64,000 nt of DNA from Bacteroidota bacterium (GTDB lineage: Bacteria; Bacteroidota; Bacteroidia; Chitinophagales; Saprospiraceae), in assembly GCA_029557915.1 (NCBI GenBank), contig JAKQHS010000004.1, forward strand, positions 1 to 64,000, given 5' to 3'. Shown here one piece after another: positions 15,909 to 24,227 of this stretch (positions are counted from its first letter, which is position 1; each line of letters begins with the position of its first letter). The notes beneath the pieces were generated by a model. That model was not told where the DNA came from and ran no database searches. It was given only the letters and a program-made list of their open reading frames with translations. A program made the translations under genes and the position numbers.

Positions 15909-18638
15909 TCAAAGCTCAGTTTCAAACAAATATTCTCCCGACCCGGTCTCCACCACCGCATACCCCTGGGTAAATTTCACCCCGGGGACCTCTTTCCCGT
16001 TTTCCATTATCCTGCCGTTTGGTTTACAACGGATCCATATTTCGGCCCTGACATTGGCCGGGATGAAGGCTTTGAGGAAATACTTGTTTCCGTCCGTCCT
16101 CCATTCGCTTTTTATGACGCCCCGTATGGATTGATATTCGCCCCGGGCCCAGCTCAGGTCCCCTGCCGGCTGGGGTTTGAGGATGACCTTCGCAAAGCCC
16201 GGCGCTGAAGGATTTATGCCCAGGATGGAACGGTAAAACCATTCATCGATGGAGCCGAACATGGGATGATTTTGAGAAGGGGCGCGGTCCGGATAGGCCC
16301 AGGTCTCCCATAAGGTGGTCGCGCCCTGATCCAACATATATCCCCAGCCGGGATAATCGCGTTGATTGGCGAGGAGATAAACCAGTTCGGCCTGCCCTTC
16401 CTCCCTCAGCACATCAAACAGAAACTTGGTGGAGAAAATACCGGTCGAAAGATGCATATTATGCCGTTTGAATTCCTGGACAAGGGTTTGAAAGGCAGCA
16501 GCTCGATCCGGGGCAAACCGGTACCAGAGTGCGAACAATTGAGCGGACTGGGTCGCATTGTCGAAGCGGCCGGTACCGGGGACATGGTATTTTGATACGA
16601 TGAGATTTTTGATGGTTGAAGCCAGTTTGAGGTATTTGGCTTCGTTTTCTTTTTTACCCAGGATGCCGGAAAACTCAGCCATCAGGATAGCATGATGGTA
16701 ATAGAAAGCGGCGGCGGAGAAGGCTTCCGGTTTCGGATCCAGGGCTTCGTGGTCGCTGATATCCCAGTGAAAAAGATTGGATACCGCCTTGGTCTTCAGA
16801 AAATTCATTTGCCTTTCAAAGACGGCATAGTTTTCTTCCAGGATTCGTTTGTCGCCGTAAAATTCATATAGTTTTTTTTGAAGAAAAGGAAAGGCCAGTT
16901 GCCAGCCCAGGGGACCGGACCCGTCGCCGTAACCCCGGTCCGCGATTCCCGTGAAGGGCGCGATTTCGGTGATGCCTCCTTCGGGCCGCTGTTCATTGGC
17001 AAAATCACGGACAGTCTTGGAATAAAAATGCGCCATATCATAATTGTACAGGAAGGCTTCCGCGCTGACGACCATATCAGCACCATAACCCATTTTTTCC
17101 CGGGCGGGACAATCGGATTGTACACTGAATACATTACTCAAAAAAGTCCATTGAATGACTTCATGCAACCGGTTGAACATGAGATTGGAACATTCAAAGC
17201 GGCCATGGGCTGCCAGGTCGGTGTTCATGCGCAGGCCAAGGATATCGTCCAATCCTGGCTGGCCGGGCCATCCGGTGATTTCCACATAACGAAACCCATG
17301 AAAGGTGAATTGGGGAGTCCAGGTCTCCACCCCCTCTCCCTTGAGGATGTATTCATCTTTTTGCCAGGCGGTTTTAGGCGCTCCGGGCCCCCCGGAGATA
17401 CCCCAGACCTCTTTGATTTGCCCGGCCACCGTGGTCCACCAGTTCAGGCGGCCATCTTTCATGGTGTCTTCCCCAAAACGCATGCTGATTTTCGTTCCTG
17501 CAGGACCCTGTACCCTGATCCTGGCGACTCCTGCAAAATTCTGGCCCATGTCCACGATAAAGGTATCCTTGCCGGCGGGCCGGATTTGCACCGGGCGTAT
17601 TTCTTTGGTGATCCGGATGGGGGGCAGCAACTGCGCGGTCAGGGTGCCGTCCGGGCCTGGCGCCGGCACGGCCTTTTTCCAGGCGGCCTGGTCGTCAAAG
17701 GACTTTTCGAGCCGGGCATCGTATTTCTCCCCCAGGTAGACGTTGTTGAACAGGACCGGGCCCGGCGCGGTCTCCCAACTGGGATCACTGGGAATGATTT
17801 CTTTCCGTCCATTTTGATAGGTGAGATGAATTTCAGCCCGCAGGCAGGGCCTGCCGCTTTGCTGGAAAGCGCGCAGGTCCCAGCGTCCAAACATCCGGAG
17901 GGGCAGGGGATTCCACCAGCCGTTGCCAAGGCGGACCCCAAGGGTATTGTTTCCTTCTTTGATCAGTCGGGTAATATCGTGGACCACATAATAGGCCTGC
18001 TTGCGGTAGGTGGTAAATCCGGGATCCAGGACCTGGTCGCCGATTTTCTTTCCGTTCAGTTCGGCTTCGCTGTAACCCAGGCCGCTCAGGTAGAGCCGGG
18101 CGGAAGCAATGGCGCCGACCGTATTGAATTTTTTTCTGAAAAGAGGCATGGGATCGTCTTCGTAGTATTCTTCATCCTTATCCGGCGGGGTGCGGCCGTC
18201 ATGGATCCAGGAAGCTTTCCAGTCGGCCGGGCTCAGCATAGCCGTTTCGAACCAGGCTACCTTGCTCCATCCGGAGGCTTCGCCGCTTTGATCCCAGACC
18301 CTGACTTTCCAGTAATAACGAGTAAAGGATTTTAAGGGAATGCCGCCGTATTCAATCTGAATCGTATTGCTGTCGAGAATCTTGCCACTCGACCACTGAT
18401 TGCCCCGTCCCAGATCCAGGGACCCGGCATTATCACTGACCAGGATTTCATAGGCGGACTGGTATTGGTTTTTTACCGGGCTGGTCAAGGTCCAGGCAAA
18501 GCGCGGTTTGAGGATTTCGATGCCCAGGGGATTTTCCAGGTATTCGCAGGTCATCCGGTCCACCCGGATGGGGGAGGCTGAAAGTAGATAGAATGGAAGG
18601 AGGACCAGAACCGATAAAGATGAAATGGGATTAAACAT
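15909..18638 (-). CDS. Alpha-L-rhamnosidase, GH78 family, secreted
   Basis: 909 residues. Signal peptide at the N-terminus (VLVLLPFYLLSAS), fibronectin-like and Bac_rhamnosid_N domains (ELNGKKIGDQVLDPGFTTY, VRLGNGWWNP), then an (alpha/alpha)6 barrel. It has the acid-rich motifs QSDCPAREKMGYGAD and WGYMLDQGATTLWETW that carry the catalytic glutamates of GH78, and a beta-sandwich C-terminus (WARGEYQSIRGVIKSEW). It would release terminal L-rhamnose from glycans, probably in the periplasm or outside. It stands alone and splits the molybdenum-cofactor genes: TauE, moeA and moaA lie upstream, moaD, moaE and moaCB downstream. It is flanked by a palindromic element and by a repeat patch with a tRNA relic. 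This suggests insertion into an older cluster. Confidence 0.92.
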   Translation of the reverse strand: MFNPISSLSVLVLLPFYLLSASPIRVDRMTCEYLENPLGIEILKPRFAWTLTSPVKNQYQSAYEILVSDNAGSLDLGRGNQWSSGKILDSNTIQIEYGGIPLKSFTRYYWKVRVWDQSGEASGWSKVAWFETAMLSPADWKASWIHDGRTPPDKDEEYYEDDPMPLFRKKFNTVGAIASARLYLSGLGYSEAELNGKKIGDQVLDPGFTTYRKQAYYVVHDITRLIKEGNNTLGVRLGNGWWNPLPLRMFGRWDLRAFQQSGRPCLRAEIHLTYQNGRKEIIPSDPSWETAPGPVLFNNVYLGEKYDARLEKSFDDQAAWKKAVPAPGPDGTLTAQLLPPIRITKEIRPVQIRPAGKDTFIVDMGQNFAGVARIRVQGPAGTKISMRFGEDTMKDGRLNWWTTVAGQIKEVWGISGGPGAPKTAWQKDEYILKGEGVETWTPQFTFHGFRYVEITGWPGQPGLDDILGLRMNTDLAAHGRFECSNLMFNRLHEVIQWTFLSNVFSVQSDCPAREKMGYGADMVVSAEAFLYNYDMAHFYSKTVRDFANEQRPEGGITEIAPFTGIADRGYGDGSGPLGWQLAFPFLQKKLYEFYGDKRILEENYAVFERQMNFLKTKAVSNLFHWDISDHEALDPKPEAFSAAAFYYHHAILMAEFSGILGKKENEAKYLKLASTIKNLIVSKYHVPGTGRFDNATQSAQLFALWYRFAPDRAAAFQTLVQEFKRHNMHLSTGIFSTKFLFDVLREEGQAELVYLLANQRDYPGWGYMLDQGATTLWETWAYPDRAPSQNHPMFGSIDEWFYRSILGINPSAPGFAKVILKPQPAGDLSWARGEYQSIRGVIKSEWRTDGNKYFLKAFIPANVRAEIWIRCKPNGRIMENGKEVPGVKFTQGYAVVETGSGEYLFETEL

Positions 18639-18837
18639 CTGAAAGTTTTATTGGTAGAAAGATAAATAGATTGAAGGTGAACGGCGTCCCGCATCCCGAA
18701 ACTTCGGGAGCGGGAGGTCAAAGTTTAAGGGAGCAAAAAAAACGGAGGTCGAAAGGTCAAGGGTTAAAAGTCAAAGGAGCATAAAGCACGAATGCAATTA
18801 TAGGGTCGAAAGGCAACCCCTCCAGAATCGTTAGAGT

Positions 18838-18986
18838 TAGGGCTAAAGCCCATATCAAAATGGGTGGCCCAATCCCAGCCTTTAGGCCGGGGTTGGTCAA
18901 ATTGTACTTCACTGAGGTGAGTTAACCAACCCCAGGCTTCAGCCTGGGGTCTTCATGGAAATAGAGAAGATCGGGCTTTAGCCCCG
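18838..18986. repeat. Nested palindromic element (REP/MITE-like)
   Basis: Outer arms GGGCTAAAGCCC (18840-18851) and GGGCTTTAGCCC (18973-18984) enclose inner imperfect arms at 18875-18897 and 18925-18947. The second inner arm contains its own palindrome CCCAGGCTTCAGCCTGGG. The 360-bp gap between the rhamnosidase and the TauE gene holds nothing else recognisable. The symmetric GC-rich stems resemble REP or small non-autonomous elements; no transposase is nearby. Confidence 0.7.
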
Positions 18987-19001
18987 GATAAGGAATACTG
19001 C

Positions 19002-19739
19002 TCACCCTACTTTAAACAACAGCTTCACCGCCGCCAAGAGCAAAACCACCGCCAGGATTGTTTTTAATACCTTTTGATCAAACCGGCTCGCCCCAAAATA
19101 AGCCCCGGTCAGCCCCCCCGTAAAAGCTACGATTACCAGGATATACATTTGCGAACTGATGCTGATGCCTTTGGTCAGCTGCCCTGCAAGTCCGGATGCT
19201 GAATTGATAAAAATAAACAGGGCGCTGATGGCCGCCGTTTGTTTCTGGTCTGTCCATTTGAGCAGGAGCAGGATGGGAGAAAGCAGGATGCCGCCACCGA
19301 TGCCGATGAGCCCTGAAAAGAAGCCAATGATTCCCCCGATACCCAGGGAGAGCGGAGTATTTGATTTTTTTAAATTCTCCTGCGGGGTGTTCTGAAAAAA
19401 CAAAAAGCGGGCCACCGGGAAAAGTAAGGCGACGCCGAGGATCTGTTTATAAATTTCATCGTCCACATGGATGCGCCCGCCCCAAAAGGCCATGGGTACC
19501 GAAGCGAGGATAAATGGCCAGAAGATGCCGGATTTAAAATGGCCGCCCCGGAAAAACTGAATAAATGCGGTCAAAGAAACAAATAAATTCAGGATCAGGG
19601 CGGTCGGCCTCATCTCCGCAGGCGCGGCATTGGCCAGGGCCATCAGGGCCAGGTAACCGCTGGCGCCGCCGTGACCCACCGAAGCGTACAAAAAGGCTAC
19701 CACATACAGAATGAGGTAAAACCACCATGCGTAATCCAT
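19002..19739 (-). CDS. TauE/SafE (TSUP) family membrane permease
   Basis: 245 residues, seven to eight hydrophobic helices, with the duplicated TSUP motif GHGGASGYLALMAL near the N-terminus and GIGGGILLSPILLL near residue 150. Members move sulphite, thiosulphate, sulphoacetate or related organosulphur anions across the inner membrane. It starts 11 bp after moeA on the same strand and so belongs to the molybdenum island. A supply of sulphur for the dithiolene, the Mo=S ligand or the Mo-S-Cu bridge is a reasonable but unproven guess. Confidence 0.85.
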   Translation of the reverse strand: MDYAWWFYLILYVVAFLYASVGHGGASGYLALMALANAAPAEMRPTALILNLFVSLTAFIQFFRGGHFKSGIFWPFILASVPMAFWGGRIHVDDEIYKQILGVALLFPVARFLFFQNTPQENLKKSNTPLSLGIGGIIGFFSGLIGIGGGILLSPILLLLKWTDQKQTAAISALFIFINSASGLAGQLTKGISISSQMYILVIVAFTGGLTGAYFGASRFDQKVLKTILAVVLLLAAVKLLFKVG

Positions 19740-19750
19740 GCCGGAACTGA

Positions 19751-20941
19751 TTATACCGGCAAGATATGGACTTCAACCTGTTCGCCGGCTTGCACCCCGT
19801 CGTCCTTTTCGTCGATCACGATGAGGGCATTGGCCCGTGCGAAGGAACGGAGGCGGAAAGATTCCTGGGCGTCCAGGGGGAATACCCGGGATCCGTCGTA
19901 CCAGGCCTTGAGGAAATGAGTGAGGCCGGGGGCTTTTTTATAAGAGGACTGGATCGGGGCGTTGACCTTACGGACGGCGCTGGACTTGCCCAAGAGTTTT
20001 TGCACGGCAGGTTCGAGGTATTCGTAAAAACAGGTGAGGGCGGAAGCGGGATTACCGGGGAGCCCGAACACCAGTTTGTTTCCTTTGATCCCAAAGAATA
20101 TTGGTTTTCCCGGCTTTTGTTTGATCTTATGGAAGACTTTTTCCACTCCGCAGCGCATGGCCGTCGCGGCTACAAAATCAAAGTCGCCTACGCTCACCCC
20201 CCCGGTCAATACGACCAGGTCCTGCTTTTCGAGGGCTGAAGAGATAGCCTCAGAGAGCAGGTCTTCCCGGTCAGGGACCTGGGAGATCCGGATATCTTCA
20301 ATTCCTGCAAGCTGAAAGGCAGCTCTTAGGGTAAAGGAATTGGAGTCGAATACCCTGCCGTAAGGAAGGGGCTCACCCGGTGAGGTCAGTTCATCCCCGG
20401 TGACCAGGATATGTACGGAAGGAGGGGTATGAACGGCTACGGAAGTGAGACCCATACTGGCCAGCAATCCGATGGAAGCCGGGTTCAGCAGATGGCCTGT
20501 GGGCAAGGCTTGCTCGCCCTTCCGGATCTCGGAGCCAGCGGGACGGACATGGGTCCCTGGAGGAGGGACTTCCTCCTTTAGATACAATCGGCCATCCCTG
20601 ACTTCGGTTTTCTCCTGCATGATCACGGTATCGGCACCCTGGGGTACCGCCGCCCCGGTGAAGATGCGCACCGCCTCTCCCTTTCCGATCAGGATTTCCC
20701 TGCCCTGGCCTGCCGGTATTACTTCGGTGATCAGCAGCCCCTTTCCCGGATCGTAACTATCCGCCCGAAAAGCATAACCGTCCATCGAGGATTGGGGGAA
20801 GGGTGGGAGGTCGAGGGGGGAGAGGATATCTTCAGCCAGGATTTTGCCGGTCGCCTGATCCAGGTGGACGGCTACGGGTTTGGGATGGTCAACCTGGTTG
20901 AGGATTAGGAATTTTGCTTCCTGAACGGAAATGAAATTCAT
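19751..20941 (-). CDS. moeA: Molybdopterin molybdotransferase MoeA
   Basis: 396 residues. Diagnostic MoeA segments: FPQSSMDGYAFRADSYD, RIFTGAAVPQGADTVIMQE, the MogA-like domain with GGVSVGDFDFV and the GLPGNPASALTCFYEYL loop, and a C-terminal beta domain (ARANALIVIDEKDDGVQAGE). It inserts molybdate into adenylylated molybdopterin. Together with MoaA, MoaCB, MoaD, MoaE and MocA the window has a nearly complete cofactor route. It is separated from moaA by the AT-rich cyclase gene and a 118-bp spacer, whereas moaA and the cox genes upstream are tightly packed. Confidence 0.94.
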   Translation of the reverse strand: MNFISVQEAKFLILNQVDHPKPVAVHLDQATGKILAEDILSPLDLPPFPQSSMDGYAFRADSYDPGKGLLITEVIPAGQGREILIGKGEAVRIFTGAAVPQGADTVIMQEKTEVRDGRLYLKEEVPPPGTHVRPAGSEIRKGEQALPTGHLLNPASIGLLASMGLTSVAVHTPPSVHILVTGDELTSPGEPLPYGRVFDSNSFTLRAAFQLAGIEDIRISQVPDREDLLSEAISSALEKQDLVVLTGGVSVGDFDFVAATAMRCGVEKVFHKIKQKPGKPIFFGIKGNKLVFGLPGNPASALTCFYEYLEPAVQKLLGKSSAVRKVNAPIQSSYKKAPGLTHFLKAWYDGSRVFPLDAQESFRLRSFARANALIVIDEKDDGVQAGEQVEVHILPV

Positions 20942-21059
20942 ATTAGGGTTAGAAGTCAGAGTTTAGAGTACAGAGGCTAAAAGAGAGAAGTTACATTCTA
21001 TTACGAGCATTAGAAACCATGGAAATTTTCGAAAGCTATAGCTTTGCAGGCTGTTAAAC

Positions 21060-22232
21060 TCAATCCTCCTTTATTTCTTTCAACCACAATGGTTGTTTTG
21101 GTTTGATATCATCTCCTGTTGATTCCACCAAATAGCCAATAAAATCGTCTTCATTTTTAACTGGTAATGTTATTTCTGTAAATTTCAATCCAATTGAGTT
21201 TTGTTTCTTTAATTCATCGTAAGCTGATTGATTTAATACTGTCGAACCTGCGTAGTGACTAGACATCCTGCATGCATAAACAACTGGAACACCTATGACA
21301 GTGTGAGAATTAATAAGGTTCACTAATTTGGTAACACCAAAATCAATTCCTATACCTAAGCCAGCATTTTTTAATACTGCTTGAAAACTTGATCTATGTT
21401 TTTCATAATGATTTGAAAAAATCTTATGAGAGTCTATACTTGCTTTTAGGGCAAATAAACCAGCATCCTCTCCACTGTAAAATAATGGAAAGTAGGCTAA
21501 AATGCCATCGCCTGTAAATTTATCGAATATTCCAAAATTCTCTTTTATTATTTCAGAAAGGGATTCACATAATTCTGAAATGAATTTTTCAAAATGTTCT
21601 GGGGACTTGGCTTTTAGCATTAATTCAGTTGACCTTCTCAAATCAATTGAAACCACAAAAGCTTTTTGATTTTCCTTATTATAAAATTTGTTTCTAAATT
21701 CTTCTGATTCCAATAATATTTTTTGTCCAAAATCATTTACTTGGGATAAAAGATAGCCTAATTTTTGTTTATGACTTAATTCTAATACCTTTTTATTTAA
21801 TTCATTAATCTTTTCATCCTTTAATGATGCTTCACCTTGTAGTTGTTCATTTTTTATTAAAATATTTTTTATTTCTGATTCAAGATCACTTATTTCAGAT
21901 TGATGTTTAAATAATAAATTTAGAGTTGGAGTAAGAGTAGGCATTATGCTAGGTGTAATTTTGGGTATTAAGCTAGAAGTTATATTAGGCGTTATTTTTG
22001 GAAGAACTTCTGATAGTGACTTTAAAGAGTGTTTTAAAGAGTCAGAAAAGTTTATTATTTTTTTGTGACTGTCGAGATTGTTGCCAGGCCATAAAGGAGT
22101 TTTTGGCAAATATTCTATTGGTAGGGAGAATGGGTCTGTTGGATTCGAAGTATCTGCAGGTTTAGCGAAATTATGAGATGATTCTTCTTGTTTTATTTTC
22201 TCATTATTTTTTTGATCCTCTTCTGTGGTCAT
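21060..22232 (-). CDS. AT-rich class III nucleotide cyclase inserted between moaA and moeA
   Basis: 390 residues. The N-terminal 100 residues are polar and repetitive (KITPSIMPTLTPTL-like), a coiled coil spans about 110-155, and the cyclase domain spans about 190-375. Both metal-binding aspartates are present (D197 in VSIDLRRST, D242 in FTGDGILAYFP) with normal spacing. At the substrate-contact site the usual GDTVNxAAR reads GVPVVYACR: the base-selecting Asp and the transition-state Asn are replaced while the Arg is kept. Such divergence is seen among Pycsar-type and other non-canonical cyclases but is not diagnostic of a product. Base composition is visibly far more AT-rich than any neighbour, a sign of recent transfer. 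No effector gene lies beside it. No membrane segment is seen. Confidence 0.82.
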   Translation of the reverse strand: MTTEEDQKNNEKIKQEESSHNFAKPADTSNPTDPFSLPIEYLPKTPLWPGNNLDSHKKIINFSDSLKHSLKSLSEVLPKITPNITSSLIPKITPSIMPTLTPTLNLLFKHQSEISDLESEIKNILIKNEQLQGEASLKDEKINELNKKVLELSHKQKLGYLLSQVNDFGQKILLESEEFRNKFYNKENQKAFVVSIDLRRSTELMLKAKSPEHFEKFISELCESLSEIIKENFGIFDKFTGDGILAYFPLFYSGEDAGLFALKASIDSHKIFSNHYEKHRSSFQAVLKNAGLGIGIDFGVTKLVNLINSHTVIGVPVVYACRMSSHYAGSTVLNQSAYDELKKQNSIGLKFTEITLPVKNEDDFIGYLVESTGDDIKPKQPLWLKEIKED

Positions 22233-22275
22233 GATATAAATTATTTAAAATAATAAATTATTACTTAATATATAT

Positions 22276-23256
22276 TTATCCCCCAATCGTAATCATACTC
22301 CGGTTATGGATCTCTTCCGGATGGATATGCTCGATATCCGCATCAAACTGCCCTCCCAGTTCTTTGGCTTTTTGCCCAATATTCTGGTGAATGAGACGGA
22401 CCACATCTTCTCCCTTGCGCAGGGCCGTCAGCAGGTCGGTTTCGGTTTTTGAAAACAGGCAGTTTTTTATTTTACCGTCGGCGGTGAGCCGGATCCGGTT
22501 GCAACCGGCGCAGAAGGGGGAGCTCATGGTGCTGATGACGGCAAAGGTGCCTGCATGGCCCAGGGCCCTGAATTTTTTGTCGGTGTCGTGGATCCCGTTG
22601 AGCAGGGCCTCAATTTCGAATCGACTGCCTATCAGTTCCAGCATTTCCTGCAGGGTGAATACTTTGTTGCTCGTCCAGCGGTTGCCTTCAAAAGGCATGA
22701 ATTCAATGAAGCGCACATGGATGGGCTCCTTTTTGGTCCAGGCTACAAAATCGGGGATCTCGGATTCGTTGAGCCCTTTCATGACGACCATATTGATCTT
22801 CACATGGAAGCCCTGGTCGACCAGGAGACGGATATTATCAAGAGTCCGCTGAAACTGGTCCCGGCGGGTCATAAAAAGAAAGCGGTCCCGGTCGAGGGTA
22901 TCCAGGCTGACGTTGAGGGAACGGATCCCGGCCTCTTTAAACACATCGATGAACTCATGGACCCGGGTGGCGTTGGTGGTCAGCGTCAGTTTGACGGGAA
23001 GCCGGGAGAGGCGGAGGATGATGTCGGCGGCATCCTTGCGGACCAGGGGTTCCCCGCCGGTCAACCGGATCTTGTTGACGCCGAGATCCACAAAGGTCCT
23101 GGCCAGGGTTTCGATTTCCGCGGCCTGCATGAGCCGGGAGGCGGGGGTGAATTCGTAATCCTCTTCAGGCATGCAATAAAAACACCTCAGGTTGCAATTG
23201 TCGGTGAGGGAAATCCGGAGATAGGTATGTACGCGTCCGTGTTTGTCCTGGATCAT
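22276..23256 (-). CDS. moaA: GTP 3',8-cyclase MoaA
   Basis: 326 residues, radical-SAM enzyme. The N-terminal 4Fe-4S motif is CNLRCFYCMPEED and the C-terminal cluster is CAGCNRIRLTADGKIKNC. RLTGGEPLVRKD and the C-terminal Gly-Gly (ITIGG), needed for activity in characterised MoaA, are present. It makes the first precursor of molybdopterin from GTP. Its start overlaps the stop of the XdhC-YHS gene by 4 bp, so it is translated as part of the cox operon. This ties cofactor synthesis to CO dehydrogenase expression. Confidence 0.95.
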   Translation of the reverse strand: MIQDKHGRVHTYLRISLTDNCNLRCFYCMPEEDYEFTPASRLMQAAEIETLARTFVDLGVNKIRLTGGEPLVRKDAADIILRLSRLPVKLTLTTNATRVHEFIDVFKEAGIRSLNVSLDTLDRDRFLFMTRRDQFQRTLDNIRLLVDQGFHVKINMVVMKGLNESEIPDFVAWTKKEPIHVRFIEFMPFEGNRWTSNKVFTLQEMLELIGSRFEIEALLNGIHDTDKKFRALGHAGTFAVISTMSSPFCAGCNRIRLTADGKIKNCLFSKTETDLLTALRKGEDVVRLIHQNIGQKAKELGGQFDADIEHIHPEEIHNRSMITIGG

Positions 23257-24227
23257 GCTATGCTTTTGGGCAGGTATTTTTCCGGTTCCTTTTCAAACTG
23301 GACCTTGCAGCCGTCGCAGCAGAAATAGACTTTTTCACCCTGGTATTCGAGGATGTGTTTGGGGTGGTGGATATCCACGGGAATGCCGCAAACCGGGTTG
23401 ATATAATATTGTTTTTCCTCCTTTTTCTGTTCGGGTTTTAGCGGGGAGACCGGTGCGTTGGCCTGGACCTGGATGATCTGGGCCAGGATGCTGATGGCCA
23501 CTTCCTCAGGGCTTTTGGCCCGGATATCAAGTCCCGCGGGACAGGATACCCGCTCGAGCTGGGCATCAGGGATAAATTGATCTTTCAGGAATTTCCAGAC
23601 CGCTTCCTTTTTCTTCCGGCTCGCTACAAAGCCTATATAACCGGCTTCTTTTTGCAAAGCCATTTCCAGGGCCGTCTCATCCGATTCCCCCTGGGTGGCG
23701 ATCAGGATGGATGACCTCGGGCTGCTTTGCACTCCGGAAAGGTTGAGCTGGGTGATGAGCTCATCCACTTTTTCAAAAGTCTGGGGGCCGGCCTCGGGGG
23801 CCACGGCGGTCACCCGGTAGCCGGCGGCCTTCGCCAGTCTGACCAGGGCTTTCGCAATCGCGGTTTTTCCGATGACGATGAGGTGGGGGGATTGCAGCCA
23901 GGGTTCGATGAACACCTCCACGGAGCCTTCACTGTGACAGGTCATTTTATAGCTTTTAAAATCATCCTGCTGAATCAAAGTACCTTCCTGGCCTATTTTC
24001 ACCAGCCGGGGTTTTCCGGTGTTGATGGCATCCATGGCTTCCGAGCAGACGATCGATTTGACGCAGCCGCCGCCGATCCAGCCAAAAAGTTCCCCCTGTT
24101 GGTTGACGATGGCTTTATCCCCGGCCTTGCCGGAGGAGGGTTCCTCGCGGCGCACCACGGTCACCGAGGCAAAGGCTTCGTTCCTTTTGCTCAGTTCGAT
24201 CAGTTTATTCAGGTAATCGTCAGACAT
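23253..24227 (-). CDS. coxF: XdhC/CoxF maturation factor fused to a YHS metal-binding domain
   Basis: 324 residues. About 1-120 is the XdhC/CoxI N-terminal domain (GWIGGGCVKSIV, MTCHSEGSVEVFIEPW) and about 125-250 the Rossmann domain (LIVIGKTAIAKALVRLAKAAGY). After a short polar linker, about 275-320 is a YHS/TRASH-like domain: NPVCGIPVD and VYFCCDGCKVQFEKEP. XdhC proteins guard or insert sulphurated molybdenum cofactor. In Oligotropha the CoxF homologue is tied to building the Mo-S-Cu site. The appended Cys-rich YHS domain could hold copper, an inference from the fold and the cysteines. It overlaps coxE by 8 bp and moaA by 4 bp. The symbol follows operon position. Confidence 0.88.
   Translation of the reverse strand: MSDDYLNKLIELSKRNEAFASVTVVRREEPSSGKAGDKAIVNQQGELFGWIGGGCVKSIVCSEAMDAINTGKPRLVKIGQEGTLIQQDDFKSYKMTCHSEGSVEVFIEPWLQSPHLIVIGKTAIAKALVRLAKAAGYRVTAVAPEAGPQTFEKVDELITQLNLSGVQSSPRSSILIATQGESDETALEMALQKEAGYIGFVASRKKKEAVWKFLKDQFIPDAQLERVSCPAGLDIRAKSPEEVAISILAQIIQVQANAPVSPLKPEQKKEEKQYYINPVCGIPVDIHHPKHILEYQGEKVYFCCDGCKVQFEKEPEKYLPKSIA

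Noticed and set aside
16878-18335. 485-codon plus-strand open frame opposite the rhamnosidase
   Set aside because: Antisense shadow; the minus-strand frame carries all GH78 domains.
482-22232. A confirmed Pycsar operon from the PycTM gene and the AT-rich cyclase
   Set aside because: The genes are 20 kb apart on opposite strands; any pairing is hypothetical.
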